Shown here: positions 24,688 to 35,705 of the stretch, piece by piece
How positions within the stretch are numbered: the stretch's first letter is position 1
How the letters are laid out: each line of letters begins with the position of its first letter
Source: Fennellomyces sp. T-0311
Taxonomy: Eukaryota; Mucoromycota; Mucoromycetes; Mucorales; Lichtheimiaceae
Direction: 5' to 3'
Length of the DNA stretch: 64,000 nt
NCBI GenBank assembly: GCA_025266875.1
Contig: JALLLT010000030.1
Span: forward strand, 372,001-436,000
Notes under the pieces: model-generated
Told to the model about the DNA's origin: nothing
Seen by the model: only the letters and a program-made list of their open reading frames with translations
Database searches by the model: none
Program-made: the position numbers and the translations under genes

Positions 24688-24696
24688 TATATAAAT
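24688..24696 (+). promoter_or_regulatory. TATA box of the Lys/Glu-rich protein gene
   Basis: TATATAAAT lies 67-75 bp before the ATG at 24763 and is followed by a long CT-rich tract (24711-24755), the arrangement of a strongly transcribed fungal gene. Seen directly; function is inferred. Confidence 0.5.
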
Positions 24697-24762
24697 GCAC
24701 TCACCGTCCCCTTTTTTTCTTTTCTTTTCTTTTCTCTTCTTTCACTCAACTTTTCCTGAATC

Positions 24763-26055
24763 ATGTCCACCACCGCCGAGGCCAGCAATCCCGTTGTCGA
24801 CAAGCCCGTCGAGGAGCCTACCCCTGTCAGCAAAGACGAAGTAGAAAAGAAGGATGAAGTAAAGGCCGAAGAGCCAAAGGTCGAAGAGCCAAAGGCCGAA
24901 GAAAAGAAGGATGAAGCGGCCGAGAAAAAGAAGGACGAAGAGCCCAAGCCAGAGGAAGAAGAAAAGAAGGACGAAGCGACCGAGGACAAGAAGGAAGAGG
25001 AGAAGAAGGAAGAGGACAAGAAGGAGGAAAAGAAGGACGAGCACAAGTCCAACAAGCGCTTCACATTGTTCAAGAAGTCCAAGGGTCTTGGTGGTCTTTT
25101 CGGACGTAGCAAGGTAACAATTAGCCATTTTCTGCACATTGAAATACTAAATGTGTAACCTTTTCTCAAGTCACCTGCTCCTGAACCAAAGGAAGAGGAA
25201 CAGCCTACCACCGCCGCCACCGCCAATGTCGAGTTGCCCAAGATTGAGCAGCTTCAGCCTATCGACGTCGAAGAGCCCAAGAAGGAGGAAGAGCCCAAGG
25301 ACGACGATAAGAAGGAAGAAGAGCCCAAGAAGGAAGACGATAAGAAGGACGAGCCCTCTGCTTCTGAGGAACCTGCCAAGGAGGAAGAATCCAAGAAGGA
25401 GGAGCCCAAGAAGGAAGAGCCCAAGAAGGAGCAAGAAGAGGAGATTCCTGTTCATGTGAAGCGTCAATCGTTCATCCACAAGCTGTTCAGCAACAAGCCC
25501 AAGAAGGCCGAATCTTCCAAGCCTGTCCCTGTCAAGGAGGCCGAGCCCAAGGCTGAGGAGGCCAAGGCTGAGGAACCCAAGGCTGAGGAGGCCAAGGCGG
25601 AAGAGCCCAAGGCTGAAGAAGCTGCCAAGGAAGAGCCCAAGGCTGAGGAGCCCAAGGCTGAGGAACCGAAGGCCGAGGAAGAACCCAAGGCCGAAGAAGC
25701 TGCCAAGGAAGAGCCCAAGAAGGAAGAGCCCAAGAAATCCTCATCTCCTCGTCTTGGTCGTCGTTTGACGGCTCTTTTCGGTGGCAAGAAGAACAAGAAG
25801 GTTGTCAAGTCCGAGGCGGCCAAGGAGCCCGAGACTGTCGAGGTTGTTGTTGAGGAGGAGGAGCCCAAGGAAGAGGCGAAGAAGGAAGACGAGCCCAAGA
25901 AGGAAGAGGCCAAGAAGGAAGAAGAGCCCAAGAAGGAAGACGAGCCCAAGAAGGAAGAAGTCAAGGAAGTGGAGGCCAAGAAGGACGAGCCTGCTCAGGA
26001 TGAAAAGGCAGCCAGCAAGGCAGACGAGCAGCCAGCTGCTGTTGCTTCGGCATAA
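24763..26055 (+). CDS. Lys/Glu-rich low-complexity protein with three basic LF motifs
   Basis: Exons 24763-25113 and 25171-26055, 57-nt intron; 411 residues. Most of the protein is charged low complexity built from PKAEE, PKKEE and KKDE repeats, with hardly any aromatic residue. Three short basic/hydrophobic islands interrupt it: FTLFKKSKGLGGLFGRSK at about 100-117, RQSFIHKLFSNKPKK at about 214-228 and GRRLTALFGGKKNKK at about 312-326. Each has Leu-Phe followed by Gly/Ser and lysines. The islands look like repeated short linear motifs on a disordered tether. No enzyme domain is visible. TATA box and CT tract upstream suggest high expression. I do not know the function; membrane or protein binding by the islands is inference. 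Confidence 0.8.
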
Positions 26056-26327
26056 ACTTTCCCACTCCACTTTCTCATTGTCTCTTACTTTGCATTCCTT
26101 CTTCATGGCTCCCTTTACATATACTAAGTAGTACTTTATAGTAGAATAGTAATTTAATGATATTGTAACCTTTTTTTTGAAAGAGAAAAAAACAAAACCG
26201 ATCGCACTCCGCATCACTGAAGATCTAAGCTCCTGAAACGATTAAGCACCTGTCCTGACACGGTGCCCAACCCCTCTTTTTTTTTCTTCCTCTTTCTTCC
26301 CCCTCCTCAAGAAGCACAGAAAGAACA

Positions 26328-28337
26328 ATGTTGTCTGCAGAAGCACCCCTGGTCGACACAACGACACCCGCGCCCATTCAAGTCATGGACACCGCGACCG
26401 AAAGCCTCATTGAGGATGTTACACTGACCATTATTGCTCATCCGTACCTCGACGAGCTTGCCCATAAAATTAGAGCCGAGTCTATCCCATGGGAGGTAAT
26501 GACCAATATGGAAACACACACGCACGCACGCACACGTTGACACGACCTTCTTTTTTTTTAGGGCTATGAACGTGCCGGGCTGATTACGACAGACGAGCGA
26601 GCCATGATTGAGCATGTCGAAAACAAATCAGCAGAGGAAATCAACCACATCATGTCGGAGGTATGGGTTTTGCATATATTACACGCGTTTTCTTGTGGTG
26701 CGTATCATAATAAAAAAAGCTTATTCGCCTCCAAAGCACGGACTCTATTATGCCGGAATGTACCTGGATTTGATGCATAAACTAGCTCGCGTCGACGCAG
26801 TTCAAAAGGTGCTTGTCATGATACAAGACATGCTGAACGGTATATGGCAATGGGACCCTGTCTTTTTTTTTCTCGATTATTAAACATACTTGCTTAGATC
26901 ATGACGAACGGATCATGCTGTTTCATCAGGCTTCGAGCGGTCGTCCTGGTTACCCGTTTGGCCCGTTTCACAAGTAAGGGGAAGAAGGGGTGATCGTATA
27001 GGGGTGTTTTTTTCTTTTTCCTGAACGACAGCACAGGGCTCTGAGGATCAATGACGAGTTTATCGGCATCCAGTCAAGCAAGTTGCTGGCGCTTCTGGTT
27101 TGGTATGGTTACCATTGGTTACAGATATAACGTTACTCACGAGACACACACACACTTTATAGTTCGTCCACGAATCGGGACATTGATATCGATGACTTTT
27201 TTCGATGGATGACTTTCCAACTGCAGAGTCGCAACCCGAACCTGATCGAGCTGAACGTGCAAATTCTGGATGCACTGTTCCATATACCCGCCTACAGAAA
27301 GTCGTTCTGGAATACCCTTCATGCCATGGATTCGTAAGTGGCAAATAAGAAAGCGGGCGCGACGATTCACTGTTGGATAGGTTCATCAACGTGTTGAAGA
27401 AAGGCAACGCAAATCCCCAAGTGATGTACGAGATCACGTTTGCTCTGTGGCTGTTGACATTTGATGCAGAGATTGCGGCCAACCTGAACCGGTAAAACAT
27501 GATAGGCGCGAATGGTTTTTTAGTAAAAAAAGATAGACTAAGGCGGGAAAGTTCAGAAAATACGACGTGATTCCCACTTTGGTCGAAATTGCCAAGTCCG
27601 CGGTCAAGGAAAAGATCATTCGTGTTGTTGTGGCCACCTTCAAGGTTAGCCTTATAAGGACATGGGTCCATGGAGAGAACCACTCACGCACAAAAACCAG
27701 AACCTCGTAGAAAAGGCCCCCAGAGCCAATCTGTCGGCCATGCTGGTGGCCAAGCTGCTTCCGTTCGCGGAGCACCTGAGCACTCGAAAGTGGTCGGACC
27801 AAGAGGTGGTCGATGACATTGAGCTGATCAAGAACGAGCTGCAGAACAACTTTCAGAGCCTGACGTAAGTTTTTGCGGGAGGGTCGGATGGGCGTCTGCG
27901 GCAGTGGACATGACGGCTCGCATTCTAGGACGTTCGAGGTATACGCCTCGGAACTGGAAACCGGGAAGCTGGAATGGTCGCCACCGCATCAATCCGAAAA
28001 TTTCTGGCGTCAAAATGCGGGCCGGTTAAACGAGCAGGATCACCGATTACTAAAGTAAATTCTCTGGGTTTGCACACACGCGCGGCTTTTTATTAAGCAT
28101 CTATTCCATGTACATGTATATACTAGGCTGCTGGCGCGTCAGTTGAGCTCAAACAAGCCCGAGACGCTGGCGATCGCGTGCCACGACCTGGGACAGTACG
28201 CAAAGTACGGCCACGGCAAGAAGCTTCTGCATGAGCTAGGAACCAAGCAGCGTATCATGGAATTGATGACGCATGAGGATGCCGAGGTGCGCTACCACGC
28301 ATTGTCCGCCACTCAAAAGTATTTTGCAATGTCTTAA
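26328..28337 (+). CDS. VMA13: V-type proton ATPase subunit H
   Basis: Regulatory subunit of the V1 sector, which activates the holoenzyme and restrains free V1; a HEAT/armadillo-repeat protein on vacuolar membranes. Eleven exons: 26328-26495, 26562-26660, 26737-26839, 26898-26973, 27037-27102, 27163-27333, 27381-27491, 27557-27644, 27701-27864, 27929-28054, 28127-28337; 460 residues (yeast Vma13 478). Phases agree at every junction. Typical stretches: GLYYAGMYLDLMHKLARVD, MYEITFALWLLTFD, KEKIIRVVVATF and, near the C-terminus, WSPPHQSENFWRQNAGRL and LAIACHDLGQYAKYG, the family's most conserved region. The next small gene begins 84 bp downstream on the same strand. Confidence 0.95.
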
Positions 28338-28421
28338 ACGTTGACCCGGTTCTTCTTTATATACTTTCTATTTGGGAAAACAACCAAACCCACGCCTCAA
28401 TATTAAAGTTCATGTAAAACA

Positions 28422-29026
28422 ATGTCGCTTCGTGAAACACAGCAGGCACTCGATGGCATCCACGTTACACTGGCTCGTCTGCGCCAGACAGACCATTCGC
28501 TTATGTGAGAAACCTGTTTTTAAAAGCGTCCTTGCCCAGCTTATAGAAAACAAAAAAAGATGCTGCTACGAACGGTTCACGCGAGCCATGCTGCTTTGTT
28601 CGAGGCTTCTGGTGCAAGCGCTTGTACAAAATGAGCCTGAACAAGCTGATCTACACCGTGAGTATGTTGCACACAACAAAAAAGAAGCTAAAGTGACCTA
28701 TTTGTAAAAAAAAAAAAAAGTCCAAGCAGTGATTGCCGCGTTGGAACAAGACGGTTTGAGACCCCAAGTGACGGCAGCGACAGAAGAGGAGCCAGACGCA
28801 ATCCACAGGTGTGTGTGTGTCAAGTCTGAAACGGGTTGATATAAACAGTTCTTTTTGCAGCAACCACGAACAAGGCACGATGGCATTGCAACAAGCCGTG
28901 GACCTGTACTTGGGGCTGGATCAGCAGCGAATGGAGCTTGAGATGCAGCTGGAGGCGCTCGAGCAGTTTGGGGACGAGAACGCGGTGTGCATGGCACGTA
29001 TGGCGATGCAGACAAGAGACACCTAG
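28422..29026 (+). CDS. Small coiled-coil protein, unrecognised
   Basis: Model of four exons: 28422-28504, 28547-28611, 28721-28808, 28861-29026; 133 residues. The first exon (MSLRETQQALDGIHVTLARL) and the last (MALQQAVDLYLGLDQQRMEL, then EMQLEALEQFG) are long heptad-like helices typical of a coiled-coil subunit. The last intron (gt-rich, ctttttgcag) is secure. The second intron is less so: an alternative donor near 28666 changes the middle of the protein. I do not recognise a family; a small subunit of a larger complex is a guess. Confidence 0.55.
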
Positions 29027-29566
29027 AGGGCCCGTGCGACAAGAGGGAAAGCAGCGTGATGTTACAAGTCAGATGATGCTTTGGTTCAGATGATGCCATG
29101 AGGATTTGGAAAGCTTGACGTAATAATAATAAAAAAGTTCCCCCACAACGCACACCCTTTATTTCTTTTTGGCCCGCGCAAAGAGGAACCAAAGGGGCAC
29201 ACGGGCGGGTTGTTTGCGTTCGATCGTCCAGCGATGTTTGTTTTCGCAGCGGCAATAACGGGCGCCCGTGTGTGTGACGCGGATGATGTTATGCAAGTAA
29301 AAGAGGACTTTGTCAAACACGATGTTTAACTCTCACGCTCGTCGCTCGGCGAATGTGTTCCGCGTAATATGGAAATGCGGGGCAGCAAAAAACGGCTGGG
29401 TATAATGGACCCTTTATGCACACACGCACACAAATAAAGTTGAACCAGCCAAAAGAGAAAGTGCGGGGTCGTCCCGCTCTTTTTTTTTCTCCAACCAAAT
29501 CCCCTTTTCCTCCTTTTACTTTCTTTTTCTCTCTTCTCTTTTGCCCCTGCACATATAAAAAGAAAG
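29027..29566. other. Intergenic, promoter region of the CSL gene
   Basis: No gene seen. The last 100 bases are CT-rich up to the CSL start codon, as in other promoters in this window. Confidence 0.4.
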
Positions 29567-32468
29567 ATGACGGAGCAGAGTGAATTGGCCGCTTATTCCC
29601 GCAAACGCAAGCAGGATCTGCAGTATCAGGACAATGGTAACTGGCTCCCGCGCGACACCACAGGACAGTTTCTGGATCAACTGCCATCGTCGTCGTCGTC
29701 GTCAACCCACCTTGGATTCGAGTTTCTTCCTGACCCGCATCAAGAACCGGCGGCCGATGAATTTATCTCGTATAACGACCACCAACGCCGTCAACTGCGA
29801 CTCAACGATCTCGGTTCAATCCACGACCGCAATCAGCAACAGCTCATTCAGTCCTGGGTCGGCGGTCGTCAGTCGCCGCAGACAACCTTCTCGCCAACCA
29901 CCCCCGCCTTCTTCTCGCCCAGCTTTCTCGAGTCGCTCAATGAAGACGATAGACCGTTTATGCAGCAAGAGCCTTTGTCTGCCTGGCCACCGCAACACCA
30001 GCAACAACACCCACCGTCCTATGAATTTCCTCCTACCGTGGATCCCATGGTAATTGGCGTGTGTCTGCGCGTGAGGGTGCACCTTTGGCTCTTGTGGTAA
30101 ACGTTGTGCTTCTTTTTTTAGATGGATGCTCGAGCACGGACCAATAGTACGAGCGAACCCCTTCCTCTCTTCCATTCTTCCACATCCGCTTCCATTCTAT
30201 CACCGCCTCAATCGCCTTCTTCGCCCACCCCCTTCATCCGAAGCAGCTCCTCGTCGTTGCGCGCGAGGCCCATCCCCGAAGAAGAGGACGACTATACCCG
30301 CTATTCCGACCTACGCAGCTTGAAAGCTGGTTTGGCCACCGCCCGATTGATGCAGAGCAGCGCCAACGCCAGTCGTCTCAAGCCGCTTATTAACACCTAC
30401 TTGCAATCGCCTGACCCCGTTGCTGCAGGTGAAAAGACCGTGATTCTGCTGACCAGCAAAGTGGCTCAAAAGAGTTATGGCACGGAAAAAAGGTATGCGT
30501 GTTGGGAGCCCTTTTTTTTAACTGTCCAACCATTGAAAACTAACAACACGAAAAAAAGATTCCTATGTCCACCACCCACAGCCATTCTGATGGGCACGTC
30601 GTGGTGGAAGCCAAAACTGGATGAAAGCGGCGAACATGCTCCTCCTTTACTCACCGTGTGTATTTCAGGCGAGGCAACAAGTCAATCAGGCCAGGTCGAA
30701 TGGTACAACTCGGCCGGTGCAGCTGTGGGTCAAACCGGCCATCCCAAATCGCCTCCATTGAATGCACCGCGTTTCCGAGACCAGCCTCAGCGCGATGTAG
30801 ACTGGTATCATAACCATGATCAAGACCCCTTGACGGCGGGTCGATGCGTGGCCAAGAACCTGTACATCAATGACGCCGACGAGAAACGAAAACGAGTCGA
30901 GTGTCTTGTGCGAATTCAATTGGGGGACGGCTCGTTGCTTGGTACGCTGGCGAGCAAGGCCATCAAGGTGATTAGCAAGCCTTCAAAGAAGCGACAGAGC
31001 GTCAAGAACATGGAGTTATGCATTCACCACGGCACAACCGTGTCGCTGTTCAATCGCATTCGTTCACAAACCGTGAGCACCAAGTATCTGGGAGTATCGT
31101 GCGGATCGGCGTTTTCTGCACCGGGATACCACGAAAACAGCAACAAGACAAGTGGTGATGGGAGTGGCACCTGCTTTGTCGCCAGGACAACGAGCTGGGA
31201 TCCCTTCGTCATTTGGGTCGTGGACACAACGCGTGCACCGGGCGATGTCCAAGAAAGTGAACGGCCCGAAGACTATATTGGTCACAATGTGAATGTGAGC
31301 AACCGCAACGTTAGCTACCCGCCACCTCCCGCCATTGCGCTTCGAAACACCACCGATCAACCCATCGCCATCCACTACAACCAACATATTGTCTTGCAGT
31401 GTCTGACCACCGGTCTGGTCAGTCCCGTCATGATCATTCGCAAAGTCGACAAGGCATCGACCGTCGTCGGTGGTGCAAGATGTCCCACAGGTAGCTTTCC
31501 CGACGCAGGCGGAGGAGGTGAATTTGGCGATGAAATGCTTGGCGATCCCGTATCACAACTGCACAAAGTCGCTCTTCAAATCGTTCAAGACCCTTCGCAA
31601 GCCGTCCAGCATCGACAACAGCAAATGCAAAATGGCTCACCCGATCTGGGCGATGGCTGGATGCTGCCCAAGAGTCAACATCCCATCACTTACTTGGCCT
31701 GTTTGAACGATATGGTCGGAATGCACAAGACCGTTGAACGTCGCAAACCAGTGTTGGGTTGGGAGGATGTCACATCACAAGAAGGCGGCAAGGTGGTTCG
31801 CAAACGACGCGTCTCCACAGATCAAATCGGTGATATGGATGGCATGTTTAGGCGGCGCGTCGACGACGAGTTTGACATGTTCAATCGTGTACGTTCCCAC
31901 TCCATCTCCATAGAACAGAACCGTCGTCCAAGCACATCGCGTCGATTGTCCGTGGCAAGTACAAGCAGCACAGGCAGCAATAGTTCAGGTCATCACCACG
32001 GTTTGGGCGCGTATTGGTCAGAAGATGTGTCAGATGCAGCTGTATGGACAATCGTTGGAACTGGTAAATTGAGTAGTGCAAATGTGTGGGGCAACAGTTG
32101 CTCAAACGTGCTGTATAGATTGTGCCACATTCAAGTTTTGGGCACCCCACACAACCGATAGCGGGCCATCGACACCGTTTCCGTCGCTGAGCCACTTTAC
32201 GATGAACAGCAGCAGTGACGATACGCTAATGACGCTGCACGGTGAGAATTTCACGCGTGATCTCCAAGTTTGGTTTGGAGATGTCAAAGCCTCGCACACT
32301 GAGTACCGAGGACGGGAAATCTTCCTGTGTCATATTCCACCACGGCATGAACTCGTTGAATCGGTGCACGTCGAGCGTGAACTGGATGGAAGCTTAAAAT
32401 TGCCCATTTTGCTGGTCAGAGGGGACGGCGTCATTATGTACAAGACGAATCACCACTATCGTTTCTAA
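29567..32468 (+). CDS. CSL (CBF1/RBP-Jkappa, Su(H), Lag-1) family transcription factor
   Basis: Nuclear factor that binds CGTGGGAA-type sites; fungi lack Notch, and fission yeast Cbf11/Cbf12 act in adhesion and cell-cycle control. Exons: 29567-30049, 30122-30492, 30559-32063, 32119-32468; 902 residues, as in the long fungal class (Cbf12 963). The N-terminal 270 residues are Ser/Pro/Gln-rich and probably disordered. The LAG1 DNA-binding region has AQKSYGTEKRFLCPPP and MGTSWW. The beta-trefoil has VSLFNRIRSQTVSTKYLGV, with an insertion after SCGSAFS, then WDPFVIWVVD and VLQCLTTGLVSPVMIIRKVD. The C-terminal Rel-like domain starts TIVGTDCATFKFWAP, which fixes the last intron. Insertions with His/Ser runs lie between the last two domains. 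Confidence 0.93.
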
Positions 32469-32973
32469 CTCTCACGAAAAAAAAACTGTTGCTTCTTTTT
32501 TTTTATGCCTTTGCTTTTCTACCTTACCCTTTATATGTACACACACACACGCACAAACACACACACAAACAACACACACACGCACACATCAACCATTACA
32601 CACACATAACAACACACTATGCCTTATGCACGCTTTTTTTTCAAGGGCGCTATAAATATAAAGTGTTCTATTGTTCCTTACAGTACCTGCCTACCAAGAT
32701 TTCTACAGTGGCTAATACTTGTACAGTAGCGTTGCAAAAGAAAAACAAATTTGTACAACCGAAACGAGGAAAAAAAATACAAAAGGGGATAATGCTGAAG
32801 AGGGCGATAAGTATGAAATGATGCATGCAAAAGGTAAGAGAGACAGAGAAGGGGAGGGGGGATACATGATGTATATATATGCTGCTGCGTGCCGTGTAAT
32901 TGTCTTGTATGCTGTTTGTTTATGCGTTCTGTTTCTTTTGTTGGTTTGAAATGCTGGAGAGGTGGGGGTGTGG
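32469..32973. other. Convergent intergenic region with CA microsatellite
   Basis: 3' ends of the CSL gene (plus) and the phosphodiesterase gene (minus). Contains the CA-rich tract annotated separately; no gene. Confidence 0.5.
32538..32612. repeat. CA-rich microsatellite
   Basis: Interrupted (CA)n tract with occasional g and aa interruptions, about 70 bases past the CSL stop, so probably in its 3' UTR. Confidence 0.8.
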
Positions 32974-35705
32974 TCATTGGATGGCGCACTGGCAGTAAAC
33001 AGGGTTGGTGTCATCATGTGACCATTCGTGACGCCGATCAACAACCGGCTGCTGTTGCGGTGGAGAGGGCGGCGAGAGTAACGGCGGCGGTGGAGATGGC
33101 TCATGGAAAGTTTGCATGGCAACTGCAGCTGCAGGAGGCAACTTGCGAAAATCACCTGCACTACGTCTTCGCGTCTGTGTTGTCATTGTACCTCGATTCG
33201 TATCCAATGACAATCGTTTTCGCAACACTTCGACTGCCTGCGAATGATAATCCAAGCTGTTACTCCGGCGTTTGCATCCTGCCAAAGGCTCCTCGGTCAA
33301 GCTGGCCACACCCGAGTCGTGATGTTGTGCATGTTTCCGACTTTCCCACCGTCTCAGATTATCACGCATGCAGTCCACCGTGAATGACATTTCCGGGAGG
33401 ACTTGACGCACGCTATCAAACAGCTCCAGGGCTACAAACCGGATAAAGCCGATTTGGGAATCTTCCAACACAATCTTGTCACGATCGTTCATGGGGAGTA
33501 CAGGTAGCCCCATGACGCGTTCTAAATCTCCTTGCGATACCGATTCTTCAACAAGCAATTCGGCCCATTTCGCAGCGCGCAAAAAGGGTCGCGTCTTTTG
33601 ATGAATAAAAAGATTAGATAATGTCCGAAGGATAAAAAGAGATAATAAAGAACGTACCACGTTGCTGATATCAGCGCACTTGATAATGGCACTACATAAG
33701 AGTAAACGTTCTTTTTCGCAAGCTTGTTCGTCCAATGCATGCAAATCAGTGCGAGGCAAGCGGTGTGCTTGTGCATTGATTTGCTCGACATAGTCGGCAT
33801 GCAGGGACATATCGGTTGCTAGGATACTCGTAACCACAATTTTCCGAAACGCTGGTTTGTTGTTGGGTGAGTTTTTTTTGGGGGGAAAATACAGAACCAC
33901 GTTTTGATTTGCCAAGAATTCTTTTACCTTGATAATCAGCTGAGCCAGGGCCACCTCCGATCTGATCAAGACCGTGCTTCTTAATAATTTGAAACAAGGT
34001 CATGGAGTGGAAGCTTTCGAGCACCGAGCGATCGTTGTAGAGAAGTGCGAGGGGAGCGCCGGCGTTGATCTATTTGATGTTTACGTTAATATGTGGCACA
34101 CTGCAAGTGGGCGTGCGCAACAAAAACTTGCCAAAAACGCGTTATTGACGCCCGGATGAGCGGCATCGTGACCTAGGGCAGCAATTAAAAGAGCGAAGAT
34201 ATCTTTGGGACGCAGTAGATCTTGTGGTCGGCGCCGTGACACGTTATTTGTCGCGTGATTCGTCCGCATGTTAGCGAATGACAGTAGGCCGAGGCGACAG
34301 AGAAAGTAGTACAAGCACTGCAAAACGTCGACAGCATGTGCAAAATTATGATATGGGTTTCCATCGTGGTAGGCGCCCGAAAGCTCAATGATAAAGTCGT
34401 ACAGCTGGTCTGGAAGCGTTACGCAACGTTAATTATATCAGTCAAAAAGCATGGTTTTTTAGGGCCCTATATTACCTTGGCTAATTGTCAAGTGTTGCAG
34501 CTCCGGTGACACCAGAGCTTGTTCGAGTATCAGATACGCGCAATGAATCAGATCGTCGTGGCTAAACTCAAAGGGATTGAAATCCCAACTTGAAACCTTG
34601 TGTTGCAGCACAGTGGCACGTTCGCTTTTGTAATCAACCCCTTATCCATTAGCCATCTATGTCAGGATCTGCCTTGGCCCGCGCTTACCCAGTCAATCCC
34701 CGATACTTGATGCGTTGCACTGGCGGGTTGGCGTAAATGTCCATGACCGATTGAGCAAATCTTTTTTTTTTTTTTACACATTTTCATCTTATTATTACGC
34801 TGTCTCGGTTGCACAAATAACCACGTACCGAGTGTCTTTGGTGAAGATTTCTTTGATGCGGTGCTGCAGCCCATCGTCGGGACACAGCGTCGATACGTTA
34901 TCAGGCAAGGAAACAGACGGTGACGATGGCAGAAAAGCGGGCGGTGCATCCGCTTCGTGCATTTTGGAATCGGGTCGGCATCGGTGCAATTTCTAGTTTG
35001 TTCAAAAAAATGAACACATGCAAAACGAGTTTGTGCGCATCACAACCTACCAGGAACAGCGTTTTAATGACATCCAGACGCAAGGGCTTGAGCAGGTAGT
35101 CTGCAGCGCCCGCATGAATACAGTCGAGCATAAAAGCAGTGTTGTCGTCGGATGAGCAGGCTAAGCGTGGTACGATTAATTCTTCGTCTAATTGGACCAT
35201 CGTTTTGTTTTTGTTTTTTTACCTATGACAGGCACGTCTTCCGAGAGGGTATGGCTGCTCTTTTTGATCCACGCAAGTCGAGAGTCAGTCAGGCCGGATG
35301 ATGAAGAGGCGGTGGAGCAAGAGGATGAACAGGAGGGGGTATATACAGTGTCATCGTCATCGTCGTCATCAGCTTGGTCGTCATCGACTGTGGAATCGAG
35401 GTCGATCAGCAGTAGCGTAGGAGACCCATGTTTTATCTGTTTCACTCGTTCTAACGCATCGGCTGGATTCGAGTGGACAAACACTGTTTACAAAGAATCG
35501 CCGCACAATCAATAAAAAAAGGCTGTTGCGAAAAAATAGCACACCATGTTTTTTTGTCTTTACCTTGGCCAAATACGGATTGTAATAAAGAGGTGTATGC
35601 GGGTTGGTCATTGGTGGGGTTGTTGGTGAACACTTGATCCTCAATGATAAAGGGAGGCGGGGCCGGTTGAAAAGATACGACGACTGAGCAGCGAGAAGGG
35701 TCCAT
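32974..35705 (-). CDS. Class I 3',5'-cyclic-nucleotide phosphodiesterase with N-terminal receiver-like domain
   Basis: Hydrolyses cAMP/cGMP. Ten exons on minus: 35705-35564, 35483-35223, 35187-35051, 34992-34829, 34760-34689, 34624-34476, 34409-34132, 34069-33928, 33851-33658, 33594-32974; 719 residues. The catalytic HD domain has YHDGNPYHNFAHAVDV (His329, His333), GHDAAHPGVNNAFL (His389, Asp390) and KCADISN (Asp509), the metal ligands of class I PDEs. Residues about 50-180 resemble a response-regulator receiver: VFVHSNPADALERV, LLIDLDST with a candidate phospho-Asp, and AGAADYLLKPLRLDVI with the conserved Lys-Pro. A poly-Asp loop is inserted in it. This recalls Dictyostelium RegA and the REC of PDE8. 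The C-terminal 120 residues are Pro/Ser-rich. The intron after NNAFL is GC-AG; the one at 35222-35188 is only 35 nt. Confidence 0.92.

Noticed and set aside
25464..25979. Ser/Ala/Leu-rich 171-residue frame on minus
   Set aside because: Reverse reading of the AAG/GAG-rich Lys/Glu repeats; such DNA is open on both strands by composition.
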